DNA from: Cupriavidus necator N-1
GTDB taxonomy: Bacteria > Pseudomonadota > Gammaproteobacteria > Burkholderiales > Burkholderiaceae
Direction of reading: 5' to 3'
Length of the DNA: 64,000 bases
Assembly: GCF_000219215.1 (NCBI RefSeq)
Contig: NC_015724.1
Span: 62,001 to 126,000 of the forward strand
Made by a program: the position numbers and the translations under genes. This document shows, one piece after another, positions 23,100 to 31,732 of the stretch (position 1 is the first letter of the stretch; the number at the start of each line of letters is the position of its first letter). Below the pieces are notes generated by a model. It was not told where the DNA came from and searched no databases. It saw nothing but the letters and a program-made list of their open reading frames with translations.

Positions 23100-23663
23100 A
23101 TGATCAAGATCCTGGGAATTTCCGGTAGCCTGCGTGCGCAGTCATACAACACCGCACTGCTGCGGGCTGCGCGGGCGGAGGCTGACGCGCATGTCCGCCT
23201 TGATATCGGCACCCTGCATGGCATTCCGCTTTACGACGCAGACCTGGAGGCGCGTGAAGGCTTGCCCGCCGCCGTGGTGGCGTTGCGCGAACAGGTCATG
23301 GCGAGCGATGGTCTGATACTCGCCACGCCTGAATACAACAACGGCATCCCCGGTGTCTTCAAGAACGCCATCGACTGGCTCTCGCGGCCGGCCAGCGATA
23401 TTCCTGCGGTCTTCGGCAATCGCCCGGTAGCAGTTCTCGGGGCGTCTGCCGGGGGCTTCGGAACCGTGCTGGCACAGAACGACTGGCTGCCGGTGCTCAA
23501 GACACTGGGCACGCGGCACTATAGCGGCAGCCGGCTGCTGGTTGCGCGCGCGGGCCAGGTGTTCGACGCGCAGGGCGAACTCACCGATGTCGGCATGCGT
23601 GCGCGGCTAAAGGAGTTCCTTGCCGGCTTCGTTGCGTTCGTGGAAGGTGCGCGCGCAGTCTGA
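23100..23663 (+). CDS. NADPH-dependent FMN reductase / quinone reductase family
   Basis: 187 residues, flavodoxin-like fold. GISGSLRAQSYNTALLRAAR is the FMN-phosphate loop, and ATPEYNNGIPGVFKNAIDWL is the second conserved FMN motif. Relatives (ChrR/YieF/azoreductase type) reduce quinones, chromate or free FMN with NAD(P)H in the cytoplasm. It converges on the MarR gene with a 6-base gap. A role in detoxifying quinones from gentisate-type metabolism is plausible, but it may be independent. Confidence 0.92.
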   Translation: MIKILGISGSLRAQSYNTALLRAARAEADAHVRLDIGTLHGIPLYDADLEAREGLPAAVVALREQVMASDGLILATPEYNNGIPGVFKNAIDWLSRPASDIPAVFGNRPVAVLGASAGGFGTVLAQNDWLPVLKTLGTRHYSGSRLLVARAGQVFDAQGELTDVGMRARLKEFLAGFVAFVEGARAV

Positions 23664-23669
23664 GCGTAC

Positions 23670-24155
23670 TCAGGCAACGCGCGCGGGCGGCGGTGACACC
23701 GGCACCCGGCTGGTCTCGTTATTGGCCGCCACCACGCGTTGCAGCATGGCAACGAACAGTGCACGCTCCGCCTGGTCCAAACCGGCCAGCGTGCGGGCCT
23801 GGGCGCGCTCCGTGCCCGGGTAGATGCCCTGCAGCAGCGCCGCACCCGTTGCCGTCAGCGAGAGCAGCTTGGTACGCCGATCGGCGATGCCCGGTGAGCG
23901 CGAGATCAGTCCCTTTCCCTCAAGCCTTTCCACCACACCGGCAATTGTGGTGCGGTCAAAGCCGATGGCATTGGCCAGCCTGAGCTGGTCGATGCCCGGA
24001 TAGGCGCGCACTGCCGCCAGCGCCGCGTATTGCACGGGCGTCGTATCGAAGCCATCGGTCTCTTCGTGGAAGACCGAGGTGGCAATCTGGTGCAGCCGCC
24101 GGATGAGATGGCCCGGCTTGTTGTAGATCAGTTCGTCGAGATTGAATTCGTCCAT
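23670..24155 (-). CDS. MarR-family regulator of the gentisate cluster
   Basis: 161 residues, starting at the Met of MDEFNLDELIYNKPGHLIRR; the longer frame to 24248 lacks conserved sequence. Winged helix about 45-110: LRLANAIGFDRTTIAGVVER and GLISRSPGIADRRTKLLSLT. MarR proteins are dimeric repressors released by phenolic ligands. Divergent from the gentisate dioxygenase gene; the gap holds repeated GATTCGAT motifs that may be its operator. The likely inducer is 3-hydroxybenzoate, gentisate or a related acid (inference). Confidence 0.92.
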   Translation of the reverse strand: MDEFNLDELIYNKPGHLIRRLHQIATSVFHEETDGFDTTPVQYAALAAVRAYPGIDQLRLANAIGFDRTTIAGVVERLEGKGLISRSPGIADRRTKLLSLTATGAALLQGIYPGTERAQARTLAGLDQAERALFVAMLQRVVAANNETSRVPVSPPPARVA

Positions 24156-24253
24156 CTTGCTTTTTCGCGGATTGGTCCGACCGTTGGGATCGACCCTACC
24201 CTGACGTTTACCCCAGTGGATATGTGAAGCACGCTGATTATCATACACACATT

Positions 24254-24276
24254 GATTCGATATAGAACGATTCGAT
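24254..24276. promoter_or_regulatory. candidate MarR operator before the gentisate dioxygenase gene
   Basis: GATTCGAT occurs at 24254-24261 and again at 24269-24276, 15 bases apart, directly before and overlapping the first ATG. Direct overlap with the translation start fits a repressor site. Confidence 0.45.
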
Positions 24277-25357
24277 GCAAATGATAAATCAGACTATCCC
24301 CTCAAACACGGAGGACCGGCACGCCGGCGAGACTGCCTCGTTGCCCGAGGAATTCCGTGCAGCGCTGCGCGATCACGCACTTGCGCCGCTGTGGGACTTC
24401 CTCAAGGCCGCGCTGCCGCACGGCCGCCCCGCGGGCGTCACGCGTCCGCACCGCTGGCGCTATGCCGATGTGCGCCCGCTGCTGCTTGAAGCCGGGCGCC
24501 TGGTGCCGGTGGCGCAGGCGGAGCGCCGCGTGATCGTGCTGAGCGATCCTGGCCGCGGCCCCAACGCGATGTCGGCGACGGGCACGCTCTACGCAGGCAT
24601 CCAGCTGCTGCTGCCCGGCGAGACCGCCCCCACGCACCGCCATTCGCCGAGCGCGGCGCGCATCGTCATCGAAGGCCGCGGCGGCTTCACCGTCGTCAAC
24701 GGGCAGCGATGCGAGATGGAGCGGGGCGACATCATCCTCACGCCGGGCGGGCAGTGGCACGATCACGGCCACGACGGCGAGGGTCCGGTCACCTGGCTCG
24801 ATGTGCTGGACCTGCCAGTGTTCACTGCTGCGGAATCCGCCTATGCCGAAGGTGGCCATGACGGCTGCAATGCCGAAGAGCCGCTGATGACGCTGACGTC
24901 CGAACTGCTGCGCCAGGGCTTGCGGCCACCGCGGGCCTGGCGCTGCGAGAATCCCTACCCGATGCTGCGCTATCCGTGGCAGACCGCCAGGGCTGCACTG
25001 GAGCGGCTGGCTGCGGCGACGGGCCAGGCCTGCGCGGAGCTGGCCTATGTCAATCCGGAGAACGGGCAGGACTGCCTGCCCGTTCTCGGCTTCACGGCGA
25101 TGATGATCGGCCCGGACCAGCACTGGCAGGCGGTGCCCACGTCAGCCAGCACGGTGTTCCACGTTGTCGAGGGCAGCGGCGAGAGCCGGGTCGATGACCA
25201 CGTGTTCGACTGGAGCGCGGGCGATACCTTCAGCGCCACTACGTTTGCCAGCGTCTCGCACCGCGCCACACCCGGGCAGCCGGCCTTCCTGATTCGCGTT
25301 GACGACGCGCCCCTGCAGAAGAAGCTGGGCTTCTTCCAGGAGCGCCAGCTCGCCTGA
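24275..25357 (+). CDS. gentisate 1,2-dioxygenase
   Basis: 360 residues; ATG at 24275 or 24281, both in frame. Two cupin domains. The N-terminal one holds the iron ligands in TAPTHRHSPSAARIVIEGRG and GDIILTPGGQWHDHGHDGEG, the typical gentisate dioxygenase arrangement; the C-terminal cupin (about 270-345) has HVVEGSGESRVDDHVFDWSA. The enzyme opens gentisate (2,5-dihydroxybenzoate) between C1 and C2 to maleylpyruvate using Fe(II) and O2. The FAH gene 34 bases downstream and a 3-hydroxybenzoate 6-hydroxylase-type gene confirm the pathway. No ribosome binding site is obvious, so translation may be leaderless. Confidence 0.93.
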   Translation: MQMINQTIPSNTEDRHAGETASLPEEFRAALRDHALAPLWDFLKAALPHGRPAGVTRPHRWRYADVRPLLLEAGRLVPVAQAERRVIVLSDPGRGPNAMSATGTLYAGIQLLLPGETAPTHRHSPSAARIVIEGRGGFTVVNGQRCEMERGDIILTPGGQWHDHGHDGEGPVTWLDVLDLPVFTAAESAYAEGGHDGCNAEEPLMTLTSELLRQGLRPPRAWRCENPYPMLRYPWQTARAALERLAAATGQACAELAYVNPENGQDCLPVLGFTAMMIGPDQHWQAVPTSASTVFHVVEGSGESRVDDHVFDWSAGDTFSATTFASVSHRATPGQPAFLIRVDDAPLQKKLGFFQERQLA

Positions 25358-25391
25358 GCAGCACCGATCAATCCTTCAACCTGCCTGCACC

Positions 25392-26258
25392 ATGCGATTT
25401 TGCCGATTCCAGGATGACCGGGGCGAGCGCCTCGGCATCGTTGAGGACCACTTCGTGGCGGATATCTCGCCCGTCGTGGAGATGCTGCCCTCACACCGCT
25501 GGCCCTTTCCGCCGGGGGACCCGCTCGTTGCGCACCTGCAGCTCATTCGCGAGCACGCGCCGCGCCTGCTGGACGCGGCGCCGCGCCGCGCCTTGTCCGC
25601 CGTGCGCCTGCTCAGCCCGGTGGCCAATCCGTCCAAGCTGGCCGCAGCGCCGGTCAACTATCTCAGCCACCTGGCCGAGGCACAGGCGGATCCCGCAACC
25701 TTCCATGCACACCAGTTGCAGCGCATCCAGGAGGTGGGCCTGTTCCTCAAGGCATCGAGTTCGCTCGCCGGGCCCGGCGAGGGCGTGGCGCTGCGCCACA
25801 CCGACCGCCGCAACGACCACGAACTGGAGTTGGCGGTGGTCATCGGCCGCACCGCGGACCGTGTTTCGGTGGAGCGTGCAATGGACTACGTAGCCGGCTA
25901 TGCCATCGGGCTGGACATGACAGTGCGCGGCCCGCAGGAGCGCTCGTTGCGCAAATCGATCGACAGTTATTCGGTGCTTGGCCCGTGGCTGGTCACCGCC
26001 GACGAGATCGCAGACCCGGCGAACCTGGAGCTGGAGTTGCGCGTCAACGGCGAGTTGCGCCAGCGGGCCAACACACGTGATCTGGTGGTCGGTATTCCGC
26101 AGCTGATTGCCTGGGCATCGTCCTACTACACCCTGCATCCCGGCGACGTCATCTACACCGGCACCCCGGACGGCGTGGGGCCGGTAGTGCCTGGGGACCT
26201 GATCGAGGCCAGCATCGAAGGCATCGGCGCCATGCGTGTCCCGGTACGCGCCGCCTGA
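25392..26258 (+). CDS. FAH-family fumarylpyruvate/maleylpyruvate hydrolase
   Basis: 288 residues from ATG 25392. FAH domain with NDHELELAVVIG (metal-binding E-x-E), YVAGYAIGLDMTVRGPQERS and GDVIYTGTPDGVGPVVPGD. In the gentisate route this family hydrolyses fumarylpyruvate, or maleylpyruvate directly, to pyruvate and fumarate or maleate. No maleylpyruvate isomerase gene (glutathione- or mycothiol-type) lies in the cluster, so direct maleylpyruvate hydrolysis or an isomerase elsewhere must be assumed. It lies between the dioxygenase and the monooxygenase genes. Confidence 0.92.
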   Translation: MRFCRFQDDRGERLGIVEDHFVADISPVVEMLPSHRWPFPPGDPLVAHLQLIREHAPRLLDAAPRRALSAVRLLSPVANPSKLAAAPVNYLSHLAEAQADPATFHAHQLQRIQEVGLFLKASSSLAGPGEGVALRHTDRRNDHELELAVVIGRTADRVSVERAMDYVAGYAIGLDMTVRGPQERSLRKSIDSYSVLGPWLVTADEIADPANLELELRVNGELRQRANTRDLVVGIPQLIAWASSYYTLHPGDVIYTGTPDGVGPVVPGDLIEASIEGIGAMRVPVRAA

Positions 26259-26280
26259 GTTCACCGCACACGGATATCTT

Positions 26281-27492
26281 ATGAACGACAGCAACAAGAT
26301 CCAGACCTTGATCGTGGGGGGCGGCATCGGTGGCCTTGCCACGGCGCTCGCCCTGGCCCAGTCCGGCCGCACGGCGCACGTGCTCGAGCGCGCGGCGCAG
26401 TTCAGTGAGGTTGGCGCCGGCCTGCAGCTGGCGCCCAACGCGTCGCGCATGCTCGACCGCCTGGGTGTGCTCGATGCCGTCTGGCAAAGCGCGGTGTTCC
26501 CGCGCCAGCTGGTGTGGATGGATGCGATGAGCGGCCGCCGGCTGACCGCGCTGGACCTAGGTGCCAGCTTCCGGCACGCCTACGGCTATCCCTACCTGGT
26601 GATGCACCGCAGCGACCTGCTCGCCGCGCTGCTGGCCGCGTGCCAGCGCGACGCCCGCATCACGCTGGAAACCAGCCGCGACGTGGTGGCGGTGCAGGAT
26701 ATGGGCGACGGCGCCGAGGTCCGCTGCGCCGACGGCTCGGTCTATCGCTGCCAGGCGCTGATCGGTGCGGACGGGCTGCACTCCACCGTGCGCCGCATGA
26801 TTGCGGACGACGGCGCACCGGTGTGCTCGGAATACGTGGCCTACCGTGGCACCCTGCCGATCGAGAATATGCCCGAGCATGCCGGGCTGGACAACGTGGT
26901 GATGTGGACCGGCCATGCTATGCACCTGGTCCAGTATCCGGTGCGCCGCGGCGAGCTCTATAACCAGGTGGCAGTGTTCCGCAGCGACCGCTTCGATCCG
27001 TCCACGGACGACTGGGGCACGGTGGACGAGTTGGAGGCGCGCTTCGCCAATGCCTGCGCACCCGTGCGTGACGCGATCAGCCTGATCCACACCAACCGGC
27101 GCTGGCCCATGTACGACCGCGATCCCATCGCCGACTGGACGCGAAACCGCATTGCCCTGCTGGGCGATGCCGCTCACCCGATGCTGCAATATCTCGCACA
27201 GGGTGCGGCCCAGGCTATCGAAGATGCGGGCACGCTGGCCGATGCGCTGACCCGTCACGCCAGCGACGTGCCGGGCGGACTGCTGGCCTACCAGGAGGCC
27301 AGGCGGCTGCGTACCGCGCGCGTGCAACTCACGGCGCGCTGGTTCGGCGATTTCATCCACCTCGGCCATATGGGCGCCGAGGTGCGCAATGCGCTGCTGT
27401 CGGCGCGGGAAGACGACAGCTTCGCCCCGGTGGACTGGCTGTATGCGCCCCGCGCGATCGCCACCGACGCCGCCATGACGGGGAGGGTCTGA
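26281..27492 (+). CDS. FAD monooxygenase, 3-hydroxybenzoate 6-hydroxylase type
   Basis: 403 residues from ATG 26281. FAD-binding IVGGGIGGLATALALAQ, the DG motif LIGADGLHSTVRRMI and GDAAHPMLQYLAQGAAQAIE define a class A flavoprotein hydroxylase. Context makes 3-hydroxybenzoate (or another monohydroxybenzoate) to gentisate the most likely reaction, using NAD(P)H and O2 in the cytoplasm. A salicylate hydroxylase-like role cannot be excluded from sequence alone. The stop is 4 bases before the permease start. Confidence 0.92.
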   Translation: MNDSNKIQTLIVGGGIGGLATALALAQSGRTAHVLERAAQFSEVGAGLQLAPNASRMLDRLGVLDAVWQSAVFPRQLVWMDAMSGRRLTALDLGASFRHAYGYPYLVMHRSDLLAALLAACQRDARITLETSRDVVAVQDMGDGAEVRCADGSVYRCQALIGADGLHSTVRRMIADDGAPVCSEYVAYRGTLPIENMPEHAGLDNVVMWTGHAMHLVQYPVRRGELYNQVAVFRSDRFDPSTDDWGTVDELEARFANACAPVRDAISLIHTNRRWPMYDRDPIADWTRNRIALLGDAAHPMLQYLAQGAAQAIEDAGTLADALTRHASDVPGGLLAYQEARRLRTARVQLTARWFGDFIHLGHMGAEVRNALLSAREDDSFAPVDWLYAPRAIATDAAMTGRV

Positions 27493-27496
27493 GCCC

Positions 27497-28837
27497 ATGA
27501 GCGCGATGAACGATACGCTTGCCGCACCGCAGCCCGCAGTCGGCGCGATGCTGCGCGGCAGGCCGATGTCACGCTATCAGCGGATAGTAATCGGCATCTG
27601 CATTGCCATCAACGTGCTGGACGGCTTCGACGCCCTCGCATCCGCCTTTACCGCGCCTGCGGTCGCGGCGCAGTGGCAGCTGCCGGCGGCCTTGCTGGGC
27701 ATGCTGCTGAGCGCGAGCGTGGCGGGCATGGCGCTCGGCTCGGTCCTGATTGCGCCATTGGGCGACAAGCTGGGCCGCCGCCCCATCGTGCTTGGCTGCC
27801 TTGCCATGATCGGTACCGCCATGCTTGCCTCGGCATTTGCGGCCAACGTCTGGCAGCTTGCCGGCCTGCGCCTGGTGACGGGTCTGGGGGTGGGCGGCAT
27901 CATCGCCGGCATCAATACACTGGTGGCGGAGTATGCATCGGACCGGCGCCGGGACCTGGCGCTGAGCATGACGACCGTTGGCTATGCCGTGGGCGCGATC
28001 TGCGGCGGCGCGGCTTCCGGGCTGCTGGTCGGCAGCTACGGCTGGCGCTCCGTGTTCCTGGTGGGCGGCCTGCTGTCGGTGCTGATGGTGCCGGTGGCGT
28101 TCGCCTGGCTGCCCGAATCGCTCGACTTCCTTGCCGGAAAGCAGCCGGGCAATGCACTGGCGCGGCTGAACCAGGTATTGCACAAGGCCGGCGTGGCGCC
28201 GCTGCAGACGCTGCCGCCGCAGGGCGAGCAGGCCCGGCAGGGCTCGGCGTGGCGCTCGCTGTTTCACCCGGACTTCCGGCGGCTGACATTGCTGGCCTGC
28301 GCCTGCTACCTGCTGGTCATGCTCACGAACTACTTCCTGCTGAGCTGGATGCCGAAGCTGCTGGTGGACATGGGCATGAGCATGGAGCAGGGCATTTCCG
28401 GGGCCGTGATCATGAACCTGTCGGGAGTTGCCGGCGGCATTGCCCTGGGTTGGTCGGCCGGGCGCTATGGGCTCAGGGCGATGTCAGTGATCTACCTCTG
28501 CCTGTGCTTCCTGTCGGTTGCCTGGTTTGGCTCGCTGTCGGCGGCACCCGGTCACGTGCTGGCCGTGAGCGCGGTGATCGGGTTCCTCATCACCGGCGCC
28601 GTGGCGAGCCTGAACGCGCTTTCGCCCCGGGTCTTCCCGCCGGCAGTGCGCGCCACGGGCACCGGGCTGGCGCTGGGCTTTGGCCGCCTGGGCGGCACGG
28701 CCGGCCCCTGGCTGGCGGGGGTGCTGATCCAGGCGGGCTGGTCGCGCACGCAGTTTTCGATCGTGCTGGCAACTCCGCTGCTGGCCGCGGCCGTGCTCTT
28801 CACGCTGGCCCTGGCGAAGGAGCGCAGTACGGCCTGA
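27497..28837 (+). CDS. MFS transporter, aromatic acid:H+ symporter type
   Basis: 446 residues, 12 membrane segments. ICIAINVLDGFDALASAFTA is the TM1 aromatic-acid symporter signature (D-G-x-D), and LGDKLGRRPIVLGCLAMIGT is the MFS loop motif. Members import benzoate, 4-hydroxybenzoate, gentisate and similar anions. The gene starts 4 bases after the monooxygenase stop and closes the gentisate cluster. It is unlike the ACS permease at 5031, so the two clusters take up different substrates. Confidence 0.93.
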   Translation: MSAMNDTLAAPQPAVGAMLRGRPMSRYQRIVIGICIAINVLDGFDALASAFTAPAVAAQWQLPAALLGMLLSASVAGMALGSVLIAPLGDKLGRRPIVLGCLAMIGTAMLASAFAANVWQLAGLRLVTGLGVGGIIAGINTLVAEYASDRRRDLALSMTTVGYAVGAICGGAASGLLVGSYGWRSVFLVGGLLSVLMVPVAFAWLPESLDFLAGKQPGNALARLNQVLHKAGVAPLQTLPPQGEQARQGSAWRSLFHPDFRRLTLLACACYLLVMLTNYFLLSWMPKLLVDMGMSMEQGISGAVIMNLSGVAGGIALGWSAGRYGLRAMSVIYLCLCFLSVAWFGSLSAAPGHVLAVSAVIGFLITGAVASLNALSPRVFPPAVRATGTGLALGFGRLGGTAGPWLAGVLIQAGWSRTQFSIVLATPLLAAAVLFTLALAKERSTA

Positions 28838-28871
28838 GCCGACCGACTCCCGGCAGCTGCTGTATCCAAAT

Positions 28872-28892
28872 GAGTCGAAATCGAATTATCGG
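28872..28892. promoter_or_regulatory. GAGTCGAA-type element upstream of the BKACE operon
   Basis: GAGTCGAAATCGAATT resembles, on the other strand, the GTCGAA-N9-TTCGAC repeat at 32339-32359 beside the MarR gene. It lies about 90 bases before the BKACE start. A shared MarR regulator for both transcription units is inferred. Confidence 0.35.
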
Positions 28893-28964
28893 AATTAGAA
28901 GTTTTTTGGTTCTGTCGGCACGGGCCGGAGAACCAACCCATCAGCCAACAAAACGAGGTGAGCT

Positions 28965-29960
28965 ATGCAGGAAGGAATTTCGTTGTGGGAAGCCGCGAAG
29001 CGCGAAATGGACGACTACCAGTTCGTTGCCGGGGCGGAGCTCCAGCCGAAGTGGGAGGTGCCGTCCGAGATCGCCATCAACGTCGCCGTGTCAGGCCGCT
29101 TCAGCGACAGCCAGGAAGAGGGCCATCCGACTTCCATCGAAGCCTATGTCGATGCGGCCTCCGAAGTCATCGAGGCCGGCGCTTGCGGCGTGCATATCGA
29201 TTTCTCGATGGTCACCGACCGCCAGGGACGCCGCCTGGACCGCGACGTACCGCCGGTGGAAGCGTACGGCGCCGTGCTGCGCCCGCTGCGCGACCGCTTT
29301 GGCCATGAGTTCGTCGCCAACCTGAACGTGCTCAACGGCAGCACGTTCGATATCTGCATGAGCCCCGCCCGGGCCGGGCTGGCGGAAGTCGCCCCGTGCG
29401 CCGCGGGGCACCCGGATGCCTTCATGGTGCCGGCGGTGCGCACGCTCGAAGAGCACGGCGTCAAGCCGGAGATCGTGATCCACAGTTCCGGCGAGATCGA
29501 ACTGGCCAAGCGCAAGCTGATCGATACCGGCATCCTGAAGGGCCCTTACAACTGGATCATCCTGTACGGGCTGCCGTTCAATGTCGGCCGTACGCTGATC
29601 TCGGGCACCTGGGCCAGCAATGCGCAGGACATGGCGCGCCACATGTTCATGATGGTCGACCAGATCCGCCAGATCGATCCCGCCTCGGTCATCACCGTCT
29701 GCGCCGCGGGACGCTCCACGCTCTACATGACCACGCTGGCCACCATGATGGGCCTGAACATCCGTGTCGGCACCGAAGACACGCCGTGGAAATACCCCAA
29801 CAGCGATGTCCGCCTGCGCGACAACCTGGAGATGTTCCGCATGGCCCGCGACATTGCCGAGCTGCATGGCCGCCGCCCGGCCAGCGCGGACGCCTATCGC
29901 CGCATGATCGGCAAGCCCGCCCGTGCAGGCATGGCAACCGCCGCGCAGGTGCCGGCATGA
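28965..29960 (+). CDS. BKACE (DUF849) family beta-keto acid cleavage enzyme, atypical
   Basis: 331 residues. TIM-barrel enzyme of the 3-keto-5-aminohexanoate cleavage family, which condenses a beta-keto acid with acetyl-CoA and releases acetoacetate. Landmarks: SEIAINVAVSGRFSDSQEEG, AGACGVHIDFSMVTDRQG, EIVIHSSGEIELA and LNIRVGTEDTPWKYP, with the usual Glu ligand. In typical members the zinc motif is H-x-H followed by R-D; here it reads H-I-D-F-S, so one ligand His is replaced by Asp. Substrate range may therefore differ. Its last ATGA overlaps the start of the next gene. Confidence 0.82.
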   Translation: MQEGISLWEAAKREMDDYQFVAGAELQPKWEVPSEIAINVAVSGRFSDSQEEGHPTSIEAYVDAASEVIEAGACGVHIDFSMVTDRQGRRLDRDVPPVEAYGAVLRPLRDRFGHEFVANLNVLNGSTFDICMSPARAGLAEVAPCAAGHPDAFMVPAVRTLEEHGVKPEIVIHSSGEIELAKRKLIDTGILKGPYNWIILYGLPFNVGRTLISGTWASNAQDMARHMFMMVDQIRQIDPASVITVCAAGRSTLYMTTLATMMGLNIRVGTEDTPWKYPNSDVRLRDNLEMFRMARDIAELHGRRPASADAYRRMIGKPARAGMATAAQVPA

Positions 29961-30682
29961 CGTCCCGCCCGCTGGATGGCTTCCGGAGCGGCGCGCCCGA
30001 TCCGGCAGTGTGGCAGGTGCTGGAGATGCCCATGCCGGACGGCGGCATGTGGCGCTACGAGGAGCCCGGCGCGCGCGTGCAGGCCGAAGGCGGCGTTCTG
30101 GAAATGCAGGTGGACCGGTTCACGCGGCAGCACGCGCGCATACCGATGTTCGACAATCCCAAGCATTTCCTGGTCATGCGCGAGGCGCTGACGATCGCCG
30201 AAGGCGGTGTGCTCACCATCGGCTGCGAGATGGCGTGCGAGAACCACAACGGCAACCCGGATGACCTGTTCGATGGCTTTGCGGGCTTCAATGTGTGCGA
30301 CCTGGCCAACGGCATGGTGTTCGACTTCATCATCTCCGGCACGCAGATCGGCGTGGTGCATGAGCGGCTGCCAATCCCGGGTGTGACGCCTGCCGGCGGC
30401 GACTGGCTGCACGTGGTGCAGTCGCCCCTGCTGGCACAGAACCACCCGGGCGAGTTCCACCGCTACGAGATCACCATCGACCGGTCGGCACGCACCTGCA
30501 CGTGGCATGTAGATGACAGGCGCATGTATGCCGTGCGCAATATCGCGGTGGATATCGGCAGCGTGGTGGTGGCGCTTGGCCTGTTCACGCTGAAGCCGGC
30601 CGTGGCGGGCGTGGGCAGCGTGTCGAACCACGGGCAAGGCGCCAGCGGGCGCTGGCGCAACCTCTGGGTCCGCGCTGCGTGA
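29957..30682 (+). CDS. DUF6081-like protein, copy 1
   Basis: 241 residues, no signal peptide. Predicted all-beta, with conserved blocks PMFDNPKHFLVMR, CEMACENHNGNPDDLFDGFA, GMVFDFIISGTQIGVVHERL, GGDWLHVVQSPLLAQNHPGE and SNHGQGASGRWRNLWV. The pattern suggests a concanavalin-like/jelly-roll fold that could bind a carbohydrate-like or aromatic ligand, but no activity is known to me. The start overlaps the BKACE stop (ATGA), so the two are coupled. A paralogue lies 11 kb downstream at 41125. The family name is from memory and should be checked. Confidence 0.6.
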   Translation: MTSRPLDGFRSGAPDPAVWQVLEMPMPDGGMWRYEEPGARVQAEGGVLEMQVDRFTRQHARIPMFDNPKHFLVMREALTIAEGGVLTIGCEMACENHNGNPDDLFDGFAGFNVCDLANGMVFDFIISGTQIGVVHERLPIPGVTPAGGDWLHVVQSPLLAQNHPGEFHRYEITIDRSARTCTWHVDDRRMYAVRNIAVDIGSVVVALGLFTLKPAVAGVGSVSNHGQGASGRWRNLWVRAA

Positions 30683-30722
30683 GCAGCAGGCGGAACAGAC
30701 TTACGCAAAGGCGAAATCTGAT

Positions 30723-31715
30723 ATGAGCAAGCTGAACCTGTCGCTGGCAATTGGCGACTACGACCGCACGCGCGCACTGCTGGACGGGCGCGTACCGATC
30801 GATGGTGTCGACCCGGTCTTCCTCGCGCTGGATCCGGAAGAGATCTTCTTTCGCGCGTTCCGGCATGCCGAGTTCGATATCTGCGAGCTGTCATTGAGCA
30901 GCTTCACCGTCAAGACGGCGCGCGAATCCTGTCCTTATGTCGGCGTGCCCGTGTTCCTGTCGCGCGCCTTCCGGCACACCGCCATCTACATCCGTACCGA
31001 CCGCGGTATCCGCGAGCCGGCCGACCTGCGGGGCAAGCGCGTGGGCGTGCCGGAGTACCAGCTGACCGCCTGCGTCTGGGTGCGCGCGATGCTCGAAGAG
31101 GACTATGGCGTGCGGCCGTCGGAACTGCAGTGGATACGCGGCGGGCAGGAGCAGCCGGGCCGGGTCGAGAAGATCGAGCTTGCGCTGCCCGCCGATGTGC
31201 GGCTGGAGAGCGCGCCAGACGGCGCGACGCTCAACGCGATGCTGGCGGCGGGCGAGATTGATGCCCTGATCGCGCCGCGCCCGCCTTCGTGCTGGGTGCA
31301 GGGCCATCCCGGCGTGGGCAGGCTGTTCTCGGACCCGGTGCAGGCCGCCAGCGACTACTTCCGGCGCACCGGCATCTTTCCCATCATGCATCTGCTGGGC
31401 GTGCGGCGCGAACTGGTGCACGCACATCCCTGGCTGCCGGGCGCGCTGCTCAAGGCCTTCGAGCGCGCCAAGGCGGTGGCGATGTCGTCGCTGGCCGAGA
31501 TCGCCGCATCGGCCATCACCCTGCCGCTCGCGCAGGAGACCATGCAGTCAATGCAGGGCCTGATGGGGCAGGACTACTGGAGCTATGGCGCGGCGCAGAA
31601 CCTGCATACGCTCGATGCATTCCTGCAGTACCACCATGCGCAGGGGCTGTCGCCGCGCCGGGTGCGGGTCGAGGAACTGCTGCACCCTTCGACCCTGGAG
31701 GTGCATCGGGTATGA
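30723..31715 (+). CDS. 4,5-dihydroxyphthalate decarboxylase (Pht5)-like protein
   Basis: 330 residues without a signal peptide. It has the periplasmic-binding-protein-like fold used by Pht5: NLSLAIGDYDRTRALLDGRV, EFDICELSLSSFTVKTARES, YIRTDRGIREPADLRGKRVG and APRPPSCWVQG. Pht5 decarboxylates 4,5-dihydroxyphthalate to protocatechuate; many homologues sit in other aromatic clusters with unknown substrates. Following BKACE and the DUF6081-like gene, a decarboxylation of a dihydroxy-aromatic or beta-keto acid is plausible. It converges with the MarR gene (17 bases apart). Confidence 0.82.
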   Translation: MSKLNLSLAIGDYDRTRALLDGRVPIDGVDPVFLALDPEEIFFRAFRHAEFDICELSLSSFTVKTARESCPYVGVPVFLSRAFRHTAIYIRTDRGIREPADLRGKRVGVPEYQLTACVWVRAMLEEDYGVRPSELQWIRGGQEQPGRVEKIELALPADVRLESAPDGATLNAMLAAGEIDALIAPRPPSCWVQGHPGVGRLFSDPVQAASDYFRRTGIFPIMHLLGVRRELVHAHPWLPGALLKAFERAKAVAMSSLAEIAASAITLPLAQETMQSMQGLMGQDYWSYGAAQNLHTLDAFLQYHHAQGLSPRRVRVEELLHPSTLEVHRV

Positions 31716-31732
31716 CGCGCGCGCCGGGCGTT

